A stretch of 64,000 nucleotides of DNA from Paramecium pentaurelia (lineage: Eukaryota; Ciliophora; Oligohymenophorea; Peniculida; Parameciidae). Position 1 is the stretch's first letter; the number at the start of each line of letters is the position of its first letter. The notes below the pieces were generated by a model. That model saw only the letters and a program-made list of their open reading frames with translations. It was not told the origin of the DNA and did no database searches. The DNA is taken from contig CAJJDO010000025.1 in the NCBI GenBank assembly GCA_905183005.1, forward strand, positions 590,667 through 654,666. The letters run 5' to 3'. Shown piece by piece: positions 50,401-60,625 of this stretch. Made by a program: the position numbers and the translations under genes.

Positions 50401-52753
50401 ATATCTCCTGAAACTTTATTATAAATCTTATTTATTGACAATAAAGCAAATGATCAAATCCCAAATGTTAGAGAATAACCTAGTCATTTATAATTATCTG
50501 TATTTGGATAGAGAATCATGACAAATAGAGATGTAAATTTAGGAAAACCAAACTTTGCAAAATATAATATGGATAATTTTATTTTGATTCCTAGTGGATA
50601 GAAAATTGGATATTATGAACAATAGATTTTAAATTAAGTAATTCTTAATAAAGTCTATAATATATAACTCAAGATTTTACCAATAAACACTTTAAATGAA
50701 GTTTAACTTGAAAAAGAAAATTCTGTATGTATACTTGATTTGTCAGATTAGATTAACTAAGACAATATAATTATTAATAAAATTAATTAATAAGAACAGA
50801 AAATAACATACAATATTAGTAGTTAATCTTATGATCTAACAAATTATTCTATAGTATTGGATCCTTATTCAAATGAAATATAATTTTAGAGATTTAAATT
50901 CAAATGTAATTGTATAAGAAATCTAAATTATACTTTTTAATTCAATGCAAAAAGTTTTGCATGTAAGATGGGAGAATATTATTTTGAATCTTAGTGTTTA
51001 TTATGTGATTATAAGAAAGGTTTCTATTCAGTAGAACCAAAAGCATATAATTGTTAGAAGGTAGATCCAAAGACTATCAAATCTAATACAATAAATAATA
51101 TTGAATTATATCCTGGATATTGGAGACCAAACATCAGAAGTCATTATATATCAAAATGTTAGAAAAAAACTAATAATTGTTAAGGAGGTTGGTAGATTGG
51201 AGATGAATCTTGTGAAGAAGGATCTATTGGAGCTCTATGCGAAGAATGTGATATATATAATTTTAGAGGATTTGGATAATATTTTAAAAATTAGAATTAT
51301 TAATGTGAAATCTGCATTGGATTTGCTGGAGATATTTTGTTTTCACTCTTCATAAATTTAATGTAATAAATATATATTAATTTTAGAGCCATTATCTCTA
51401 TATATTTAACAGTCATTAGTGTAAATAGTGTCTTTAAGAGTTTTAAATTACTCAAACAAACTACTAAATATTATAAAATAATCTTCTGCAGTAATTTAGG
51501 TAAATTGTTATTAAAATTTATTAATAGATTAATCTGCGGCACTTATTAAAATGATCGTTAACTATTGTTAAATACTAGTTAGTATTAAATCATTTCAATT
51601 AGATATGTATTTAAATATTATTGATATTTTAATGCCAATAAGTAATCCTATAGGAAGTTCTACTTTTTCTTTTGAATGCTATTTTGCTAGCTCTTCTAAA
51701 ATAAAAATAATTTATCTTACTTAAATCATGTACATAATATTACCAGCCATATATTATCTATTCTTTTTAACAAGTTATTTAATATTAGTCATTTACCAAA
51801 AGATGATTCTAACTTCAACCATATATTTTACAGCCTTGATCTATTTGTTTTTTTACACTTAACCTAATATAATAAAGTAATTTGGAGGATTGATTGCATA
51901 TAGAACAATATCTATGATTGATTACATCAATATAAATACATCATATTTATATTATACTTAAGAGCATTAAAATTGGATAAAATTTTTTGTTGGGCCAATT
52001 TTAGTAATATTTGGAGGAATAATACCTTTGCTTCTATTAGTGATACTCTACAAGATCAGGTATTATTTTCATTTTGAACGAACTCGAAAAATATGGGGTT
52101 ATTTATTTAATGATTACAAAGAGAATAGTTATTATTGGGAAATAATAAAGATATTTTAAAGAGAAGTAATTATGTTATCATTAATAATTAATGAGGAAAG
52201 AGTAATATTCAAAAGTGTTATCACTCTACTAGTTTTGATCCTATATTTCTTTATTTTCCTTTATTTTTAACCATACAATCTTTAAGTCTTAAATTAATTT
52301 GAATAAGAAAGTATTCTTTTATGTGGAATCATTATTATTTTAAGTTCTCTTCATTATTAAACTAAGATTATGGGATAGGAAAATCTTGATAATCTCTTTC
52401 AGATTCTATAAATTATTTTATCATTGTACTTTATTTACACCATAATAAAAAAAGTAGTTCAAGTATATTACACTAAATATAATGAAAGACTTGATTAAAT
52501 AAGAAAGAAGATATTATACAAATACCCAAAAATAATATATATATGTCCATGGTTGAAAAATATTTTAACTTTGAGAAGTGAGAAAAAGAAAATTGCACTT
52601 TCTCGATTTCAAATGATTAAAAAAGCGTTAATTTAGTAAAAAATAAATACAAGATCAAAAATAATTCATTATAAAAAAGTCTCTTATGGAAGTCCCTTAT
52701 CTATTGATTTAGGTGAATAAACATTCATGATGAAATTGCCATCTATTTAATGA
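44423..52753 (+). CDS. Giant cysteine-rich multi-pass surface protein
   Basis: Introns of 23, 25, 26 and 28 nt (near 44920, 45940, 49658 and 51500) leave exactly 2,743 codons. MFLILMMFAKISSQ is a signal peptide. The ectodomain begins with a lectin-like or unknown fold. Then come Cys-rich furin/EGF-like repeats at ~45670-47200 (CHYSCFNCWGPFNNQCLSC, CDGCDRCTDQD). A ~3-kb region rich in N, I, S and F, with the regular pattern of a right-handed beta-helix, follows at ~47600-50500 (SADIGGAVYIENTSISPE). A last Cys-rich segment reads EEGSIGALCEECD then CEICIG. About seven hydrophobic helices follow from 51330 (YLTVISVNSVF, IILPAIYYLFFLTSYLIL-type) and a ~70-residue basic cytosolic tail. This architecture recurs in ciliates as large surface or receptor-like proteins; ligand and role are unknown. 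Confidence 0.87.
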
Positions 52754-52783
52754 ATTCATATACTATTTACAATAAAGATAGAA

Positions 52784-52829
52784 ATATATATATATATATA
52801 GTAAAAATTATATAAAATATATATATATT
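52784..52829. repeat. TA-rich simple repeat
   Basis: Two runs of alternating T and A (52784-52800 and about 52815-52829) just after the stop of the giant gene. Simple intergenic sequence; no function can be inferred. Confidence 0.7.
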
Positions 52830-53039
52830 TATAATTATTCATAAAAATAGATAATTTATTAGAATATATATTATGCTTATAAGATATCATTTATATAAAT
52901 ATCAATATCTATTCAGAGGATAACCAGATTGATAATTTCATTCGATATTCTGATTCGGATGATGATGAGGAATATTAATTTTATTTATAATTAATTAGGC
53001 TTAGAATTGTAGCAATATATTTAAACATATGGCGTCAAA

Positions 53040-53550
53040 TCAAGGATAGTCATTTTCATCTTCTTATAAGTAATTAGTTTTTAATAGTTCTTTGAACTCT
53101 CCAAACTCTATTACTCCTGATCCATCAGTATCAACTTCTTTAATTAATCCTTCAATATCGATCGTTAATTCAAATTCATTCTTAATTATTCGAATCAACT
53201 TTTCTGCATCAACATTTCCTGTTGTGTCTTCATTACCTCCCATTGCTACAAATGCATCAATCATATCTTAATCATCATCTTATAACCCAGCATATTTAAG
53301 TTTGGCATAGAGACCCAAAAACTCTTTAAATTTAATACGTCCACGATTGCCATCATCAATTTCACTTATTAATTTGTGAACTTTATGAGGTTTCTACTTC
53401 AATCCTACCATTTCTAAGGCAATCTCCAAATCATCAGCCATTATTTCTCCTTCTCCTCTCTATCAAAATCTATAAAACAAACAAAGTTACATCATCTAAA
53501 TCATTAAACGCTCTTTAACATTGTTCAATATCTTCTTCAGATAAATTCAT
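53040..53550 (-). CDS. EF-hand calcium-binding protein (calmodulin/centrin-like fold)
   Basis: A 31-nt intron near 53465-53495 leaves 160 codons (MNLSEEDIEQCQRAFNDLDD). Four EF-hand positions can be recognised, but only the last is canonical: DTDGSGVIEFGEF, with Asp, Asp, Ser, Gly, Ile and Glu at the expected places. The first (DDRGEGEIMADD), second (DDGNRGRIKFKE) and third (GGNEDTTGNVDAEK) lack several ligands. The protein probably binds one calcium ion strongly and uses the other hands structurally. Size (159 residues) fits calmodulin, centrin or axonemal light-chain-like proteins; the degenerate hands make calmodulin itself unlikely. It would act in cilia or cortex (inference). The start is the ATG at 53548-53550. 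Confidence 0.88.
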
Positions 53551-53821
53551 TATATATTATTTAATATTTTTATATTTTTGGATTCAATTCAATTTATACA
53601 TTAAAATGCAGTAAAGAAATACAACTTTAGCTTTAATTATTTAGAAATTTATGAACTTATCATATAATATTTTAAATACATAAATAACTTATTGAAATAT
53701 GTTGAAATCATTTATAATAAACTATCATATATTTAAAACTACAAAATATTAAACATTTTTTAAAAATCAAAGATTTCTTATAATTCAATAATAAATTCAG
53801 TATAAAATCTATATATTAATT

Positions 53822-56590
53822 TCATTAAAATTTTTATCTATGTTAAGGAACATCGCTATCTGAAAGATCTTAATTTAAGTCTTTAAATATATCTTTGGTA
53901 ACTTAACCTCTCTAATAATTATTAAATTATATATTACCTTATTTCCTTTCCCTTCATTTATAGATACTTATCCTTCACTTTTATGACCATATGAATCATC
54001 TAATTTAAATATACTACCTGCGTAAGAAGAACCACTTTTATTTTAAGTAAGTTAAGAGTTATCACTTAAAGCAAATTAATTTAGATAATTTTTCATATCA
54101 TTTACACCTTTTTATCCTACTTCTTTAGGTTGTTATTATAATTATTATTAATTTTATTATTATTAAGAGAAAGTTGATGCAAAAGTATATTATTATAAAA
54201 CTTATGTATTTTAAAAAGGAGCTGGTCTATTTGGTTTTTATTTAGATCCTTAAATCTAATTATCTAATAATTTCTCTTGTTTTTAATGGTATTCTTAATT
54301 TTATCTTGCTTCTTCTTCTTCAGTATCTGTGTATTCACTTGATTCAAGTTGTTATTAGATCTTTATTAATTATCTTGCTTATTAAGCAGCATTTCCTGAA
54401 ATTCCGTCATTAACTTAATTTAAAGTTTAATTAAATGCAGTCAAAAGACCTTAGAAAAATGCTTAGGCTCCCATAGCTATTTAATCTTATAAGTTTGGTT
54501 AATCTGGTTAAATTTGAATAGATTGATTTTTTAGAATTTTCTCTTTATTAATCATATCTTATGCTTAAACATTTAATTATTTTTATTAAACTAATTTATC
54601 TTTAACAATATCTCTAGATAAGAGTTCTATCAATTCAAATTCATTTTTTGGATTTTCTTATTTCATTCCTAGTCTCTCTAATAAAGCTCCACTTTTTTAT
54701 TCTTAAGAAGTAAAGTTATTTGTTTATTATACTTAATTGATTAAATCGTCATAATTAATAAATTTAGGATCATTTATTTAATCTTAGTAATTATATTTAA
54801 CTTCTTGATAATTATAAATATCTTTATAATCTTGAGGTTTATTTATTTAAACATTATTTTCTTGAATTCTTTCAGCTTCTTCAACTTAATATTTTAATGG
54901 AGAAATTAACTATTAATTTTATTTTTATCTTGTTTTATTATCATAATTATTATTGATCTCTTAATTTTCTTTCTTTTTATAAGAAATTTCATATTTAGGT
55001 TCATCAAAAGACTAATCATTTTACAAATATTCAATCACTCCATATTTTTTGGATTCATCTTCAATCTACTACTTTGGTTTTTATCTGTATTCAGCTTTCT
55101 CAATATTAAAAGGTTTTTATTTTTAATTTTTCTAACCAGATTACTATTATTATTATTTTGGAGGTTCTTTAAATATAGGTTTATAATCTTATGGAGTTTA
55201 TTATTTTTCAAATTTTATATCTTTAGGAGGTTCAATTGGTTTAGTTGATAAATTAACTAAATGATTAGGTTTTACTGTTTTCTTTTACATTTCTCCTAAA
55301 GGTTGAATAGGTTAAACTACAGGTACTTGTTATATTTATTTTGGTTTTGGTGGAGGTGGTTTATTAGTAATTCCTAAAGCTGCTTTCATTTCATCAAGAA
55401 TAGAACTTGGTTTATTATTAAGAGCCTCTAAATCAGTAGAATCAAATTAATATTCTGGAATATACATTTCATAATCTAATCCTTTATCTATAAATTAGGA
55501 ATATACAACAGATGCTTCAGTAGTTAAATCTGTAATGTCTTATGAAAATTAATCATAATCAAAATGTCCACCTAATTTTTAGTTGATATATTGTTAAGAT
55601 TTTTCAAAATTAATAGAATTAATTTATTTTTCTAATTATTAGATTGTTTCTTCTTCATATTAAGATACTTTTTAAATTTTTCTAACCATATGTGCATCAT
55701 TTAATTATTTATACTTAACATGTAATTCTTGTTCACTTGTTTGTGTTTCATTTTATAAGGCATATATTTAATTTTATAAATTATTAATTGTATCCTAATA
55801 TAATTATAAATTAAAGTTTGTGAAATTTTATAATGTCTATAAATTTTCTGGTCTTAAAAATTATAAATTATGTTGAGTTGTATCTAATAGTTATTTTAAT
55901 TGATTATTTTGTGAATCATATTATTAAAAATTAATATTACTATTTTATTATTACATTTATTATCTAATTTCAGATTAAGATTATTATGTCTATTAATATA
56001 ATTATTTTATTTCTTATAATTATTGATTAATTGGTGTTAGGAGATTCATCATCATTTATTATTCTCCTTAATTATTTGAATTCTACTTATTATTATTATT
56101 ATTATTAGTATTATTTTACTATGTAAATTATTGCATTTATTATTGATTACGAATTAAGATTTCTTATTATTATTTCATCAACTCTTGTTAACTTACCAAC
56201 ATTCCCATTGTTACTTACTCTATTTAATTAATATAGTAATATTACTTTAAGCAACTTATTTAAAATCATTCTCCAAATTCTTATAAAATTAATCTATTTA
56301 TTCATTTGATGGTGCATTATAAGCAGCCTCAAAACCATCCTTTTATTATTATTATGGAACTTATAACTTTTATTAATTTGATTGAGATGGTCTCTTTTAT
56401 TCTTTTTAAGGTTTGTCTTTTGTACTAATATATGTCATAAAACTTACGGAGGAGATGATTATTATGGTGGTAATCCATAAAATCTATTTTTTGCTTCTTA
56501 TTCTTTTTAGGATAATGATGATCTTTTGAATGCAATTGCCATAATTGGTTGTTAATTAAAAAATTAATCAAATTTTATATTAAAACTCAT
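53822..56590 (-). CDS. Q/P-rich low-complexity protein
   Basis: Four introns (23 nt near 56430, 28 nt near 56230, 34 nt near 56180 and 26 nt near 53920) leave exactly 886 codons. It starts at ATG 56588-56590 (MSFNIKFDQFFNQQPIMAIA); the ATG at 56540-56542 is in the same frame and equally possible. The protein is dominated by Q, with N, K, P, E and Y: a Q/N-rich front, a coiled-coil stretch (SQYEEETIQQLEKQINSINF), a proline run (NKPPPPKPKQ) as in SH3 or WW ligands, and a long disordered rest. There is no enzyme domain. Many Q codons are TAA or TAG, which makes the DNA look like trinucleotide repeats (ATT/TTA) at several places, for example 56085-56110. It may be a scaffold or a condensate-forming protein; that is inference. 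Confidence 0.82.
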
Positions 56591-56688
56591 TTTAATCCTA
56601 CAAAGTCTTTATAGTTTTTATACAAAATTTTTGTTATTGAATAGAAAAATTTCTTGCTTACAGAGATAATTTAAGATTCCATCATTTA

Positions 56689-57054
56689 TCATTATTATAA
56701 TTGTTATAATACAGGATTTCTATCGAAAAAAGTTTATTCTTAGATTTTATATTTTTCAGCTTTCCTGTTAGATCTTTCCAAATTATATTGAGTAAAATCA
56801 ATAATTTATTACCAAAGGTGATTATGAAGTTTAATATTCATTTTGACATATATTCATCTTTCATACTACAATTATTTATCCTCTTTTTACTTCTTTGTCT
56901 CTTCAGATTAAGATCGCTTTCTAATATTTTTAAATCTCATGTGATATTTAGTAATTGGATTTGATATCTCTTTATTAAAACTGGCATTTGAATTCTTAAG
57001 TTATTCACATTCAATAATTATATTTTAAATTTTTGATTTAAATTTTTATTACAT
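56689..57054 (-). pseudogene. Coding-like frame with one in-frame TGA
   Basis: From ATG 57052-57054 (MQQKFKSKIQNIIIECEQLK) the frame runs 66 codons (KRSQSEETKKQKEDKQLQYE) to TGA at 56854-56856. It continues without frame change for another 54 codons (IYVKMNIKLHNHLWQQIIDF, RSNRKAEKYKIQEQTFFDRN) to TGA 56689-56691. Both halves look like one charged coiled-coil protein. I found no short intron that removes the TGA. The gene may carry a nonsense mutation, the TGA may be a sequencing error, or it may be read through. Its proposed start is only 26 bases from the start of the divergent PP6 gene, which leaves little room for a promoter and lowers confidence. Confidence 0.45.
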
Positions 57055-57080
57055 ATAATAAGTAAAATCTTTAATTAATA

Positions 57081-58093
57081 ATGGACATCGACCGACATAT
57101 TTCATCACTGCTATCAGGAGGATGTCTTCCAGAAAGAGATCTTAAACTTATATGTGAACGAGCAAAAGAAATCTTCTTAGAAGAATCTAATGTATAACCT
57201 GTTAGAGCTCCTGTTAATGTTTGTGGTGATATTCATGGTAAAGATATTATTAAATGACATAGGCCAATTTTATGATTTGTAGGCTCTGATGAAGGAAGGT
57301 GGTGATATTCCTGATCATAATTACATTTTTATAGGAGATTTTGTTGATAGAGGATATAATAGTGTAGAAACTTTGGAATATTTGCTATGTTTAAAAGGTA
57401 AGAGAAGATTATATTTATAAATAGTAAAATATCCAGGAAATATTGTATTATTAAGAGGAAATCATGAATCAAGATAATGCACTTAAGTTTATGGATTTTA
57501 TGAAGAGATTTTGAGAAAATATGGAAATAGTAGTCCATGGAGATTATTTATGGATGTTTTCGATTGTTTACCATTAGCTGCTTTAATAGAAGGCTAAATA
57601 TTATGTGTTCATGGAGGATTGTCACCTGATATGAGAACTGTTGATTAAATAAGAACTATTGATAGAAAAGTAAAAAAAAATTATGAAAATTTAAGGTTGA
57701 AATTCCTCATGAAGGTCCATTTTGTGATTTAATGTGGTCAGATCCAGAAGATGTTGAATATTGGGCTGTTAATTCAAGAGGAGCTGGATATTTATTTGGT
57801 GCTAAAGTTACAAAAGAGTTTTGTAGATTGAATGATCTTAGTTTAATTTGTAGAGCTCATTAATTAGTAATGGAAGGATATAAATATTGGTTCCCTGTAA
57901 TATTAATTAAATAATTTAGGATTAAAATTTGGTTACAGTATGGTCAGCTCCAAATTATTGTTATAGATGTGGAAATATTGCTTCCATTCTTTGTTTAGAT
58001 AATTCTTTGTAATCTACCTGGAAAACATTCAGAGAGGTTCCTGAAAGTGGTAAAAGCATTAATCCAAAGAATGTTCTTCCTTATTTCTTATGA
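57081..58093 (+). CDS. PP6-type Ser/Thr protein phosphatase catalytic subunit
   Basis: Introns of 25, 27, 26 and 23 nt leave exactly 304 codons. All PPP-family motifs are intact: GDIHG (split by intron 1), GDFVDRG, LLRGNHE after intron 2, VHGGLSP, RAHQ and SAPNYCYRCGN. GPFCDLMWSDPEDVEYWAVN and the C-terminus NVLPYFL point to PP6 rather than PP2A or PP4, which end in DYFL. It should dephosphorylate Ser and Thr with two metal ions, and the terminal Leu is the site of carboxymethylation in relatives. Length (303 residues) equals that of human PP6c. It is one of the best-conserved genes in the window and a good standard for its intron sizes. Confidence 0.95.
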
Positions 58094-58200
58094 AATATTG
58101 TATTTATATCAATACATAAATATTTTTTTGATTTAATAATTATTGTATCCATTTTATTTTCTTGTTAATTATCTTAAAGGTTTAATAGATCTTTTAAATA

Positions 58201-58347
58201 ATGTAATCTAAAAGTTATTTGATAAGTGAAATTAGAAATATAGTAAGAAGAGAATTATTTGACAGGATTATGATATAATTAAATATGAAAAGAATAAATA
58301 ATTTTTATGAATTCCATTATTTTAATTTATTAGTATAAAATAAATGA
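58201..58347 (+). CDS. Doubtful small ORF before the CK1-like gene
   Basis: A 49-codon frame, MQSKSYLISEIRNIVRRELF, ends in a TGA that overlaps the ATG of the next gene as ATGA at 58344-58347. It could be an upstream ORF in the leader of the CK1-like mRNA or a chance frame. Confidence 0.2.
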
Positions 58348-59762
58348 ATAAAGACCAACCAGTCATAATTGATAATCGATATTTACTTGCATCCTTACAT
58401 TATTAAGGCCGACATTCTAATTTTTACAATGCTGTAGACATCTAATAAGAACAAAAATAGATCTTAATTTAAATAGTATAATGATGTGTTTATCATAATT
58501 AGATAACTGATTAAATATGTATTTGTAAATTATTTAAACGATTGGAGTAATGTAATATATGTTTATTATAAAGGATAGCTATTGATTATAGAGATAAATC
58601 TAATGATCATCTTAATAGAATGTCTAGATTTATACCAATACCAAGGATTTATAGAATGGGAACATTGGTAGTTTAAGATATTACTTATCATTATATTGCA
58701 TGGTAAAAGAGTGGACCTTCTTTGAAATTATGCTTTAAATTGATGAAATATAAATTTTCTCTTAAAACTATTACTTTGGTTGCATTAAAAATGGTAATTA
58801 TATAATAATAATTAGTATAAAGATTTCTAATTTATAGTAAATTCATAATTAAAATATTTTACATAGAAGTCTAAAATTATCATGTATTATGACCACAAAT
58901 CATTCAAATTTATTATTAACTAATTTTGATGATTATGTAGAATTTCTCAACAAAGATGGTAAAATTTCTAACAAATCTAAATAAATTCATATAAAAACAA
59001 ATAAGTTCAGTAGTATTGGATAACATCTACAATAATGTAAATTTAATAATTAAATTAGTACCTTCTCCTCGAGATGATTTAGAATCTCTTGGTTATCTCT
59101 TATTATATTTACTATCTTAAGGCAAATTACCAACTAAATGTTAATCAAAGGATTAAAACATAAGAGATAAATTTTATATGGAATTCAAAAGATAATTTCT
59201 ACCAGAGAAGGAATTGAAATAATTTCCTGAAGCATTTTTATATTTCTTTTAAAATGTATTTAAATTAGGGATAAAAGAGATTCCTAATTATGAAATACTT
59301 AAATAGCCCTTTATTTAATATTTAGGAAGATAAGAATAAGACTATAATTTTGATTGGTCAGAAGTCTTTAAACCTCTTATTGAATTAACAGCAACATCAG
59401 AAATATCTGTTAGAGATAAAGCATGTTCTTTTGAAGCTTTAATGATGAATAATATTAAAAAGGAATATCATAAAGATAATTAATCTGCTCCAACAAGTCC
59501 AACTAGCTAATAACATAAAAAAAAACCAATAAAATCCTAAAGGTTCACTCTAGCACCTATTTTAGAAAAAAATGAATCTTTAATGACAACATTTAATAAT
59601 TGTGATTCAAATGCAGCATCTCCTAGATTTAATCATTAATTAGTGAATTTACTATTTGATAATTGTCAATAAGATTCTTCATCAGGTGAGATTAGTCCAA
59701 GTGATGAACCTACTGTTGATTAACTTCCAACTTTTGAACAGCATCAACATGATACTATGTGA
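58344..59762 (+). CDS. Casein-kinase-1-like protein, predicted pseudokinase
   Basis: Introns of 27, 29 and 22 nt leave exactly 447 codons. The order of CK1 elements is clear: RYLLASLHYQGRHSNFYNAV, IPRIYRMGTL, SGPSLKLCFKLMKYKFSLKT, QIHNQNILHRSLKL and the CK1 signature RDDLESLGYLLLYLLQGKLP. But the catalytic HRD is HRS, the position of DFG reads NFDD, the beta-3 Lys is replaced (LIQIVQ) and the Gly-rich loop keeps a single Gly. The activation segment is shortened and lacks the usual FREGKSLTGTARY-type sequence. Phosphotransfer is therefore unlikely. A ~130-residue S/T/P-rich tail (SAPTSPTSQQHKKK) follows. It may compete with active CK1 for partners or act as a scaffold (inference). Confidence 0.88.
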
Positions 59763-59849
59763 ATATTGTATATATATATATATATGTATTTATTTTATAA
59801 TTATAATATTTTAATTTTTATTTTGTTACAAATACTTTAACAGTTCATA

Positions 59850-60578
59850 ATGGATACTAATAAAAAGGTTTCTTTTAATACTACAATGATAACATAATCA
59901 TTATATACAACTACTAATTCAATGCAAGATGATAATAAATTAGTAAAAGATATTTAAAATAAAATTCATTAAATTTTAAAAGGAGGAAATGCAGATAATG
60001 AATATTCACATAAATTAAAATGTAAGGTTCCCCTATTATAAACTGTTGATTGCTAAAAATTATGTAACAAATTAGTCAAATTTAATGAGCAGTATAAAAT
60101 TGATGAAAATTAAAAGAATTCAATCACAATTAATAATAGAGTCTTAAAGTCATATAAATTCAATTCTGTTTTATCTAAAAGAAGATTAACAAAAAGTTTA
60201 TAATAAAAACAAACATCTCAAATTAGCAACTCTATCCATAAAAGAGGAGATAAATACAATAAAATATTCGATACAGAATGGTCAGAATATCAGAATATAT
60301 ATGATTTACATAATCTCTTATCTCCTAATTCTTTAGATATGAGTCCTGCTTATGCTGAAGTTGAATTCATTAAATCCAAAATTAAGAAAGATAAAAAAAA
60401 TGACATCATCATTCCTAAAGCTAAGATTATATCAAATAATTAAACCAAAAATTATATTGACCCAGATTAGATTTATTTTATATAACCAAATAAAATATTG
60501 ACTAGTAGAATCATTTTAAAACCTAATCATAATAGAGAATCACTAAGTTAACGAAAACATTACTCATTTTAAAATTGA
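59850..60578 (+). CDS. Uncharacterised lysine/asparagine-rich protein
   Basis: An intronless frame of 243 codons from ATG 59850-59852 (MDTNKKVSFNTTMITQSLYT) to TGA 60576-60578. It is rich in K, N, S, Q and I and probably largely disordered. Short hydrophobic and aromatic clusters occur at FDTEWSEYQNIYDLHNLLSP. A SPAYAEVEFIKSKIKKDKK-like passage is followed by basic residues. No signal peptide, membrane span or known motif is present. It lies 87 bases after the CK1-like gene and converges on the phosphatase gene at 60626. Function unknown. Confidence 0.75.
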
Positions 60579-60625
60579 AATAATACATTTGTGAATAGAA
60601 TTAATATAATTTATGAATAAAAATA

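Noticed and set aside
51101..51355. Plus-strand frame starting MNYILDIGD near the end of the giant gene.
   Set aside because: It is out of frame with the Cys-rich coding sequence (EEGSIGALCEECD), which occupies the same bases.
56085..56110. ATT/TTA triplet runs, considered as a microsatellite in a spacer.
   Set aside because: They lie in the coding frame of the Q/N-rich protein, where TAA codes for Q and AAT for N.
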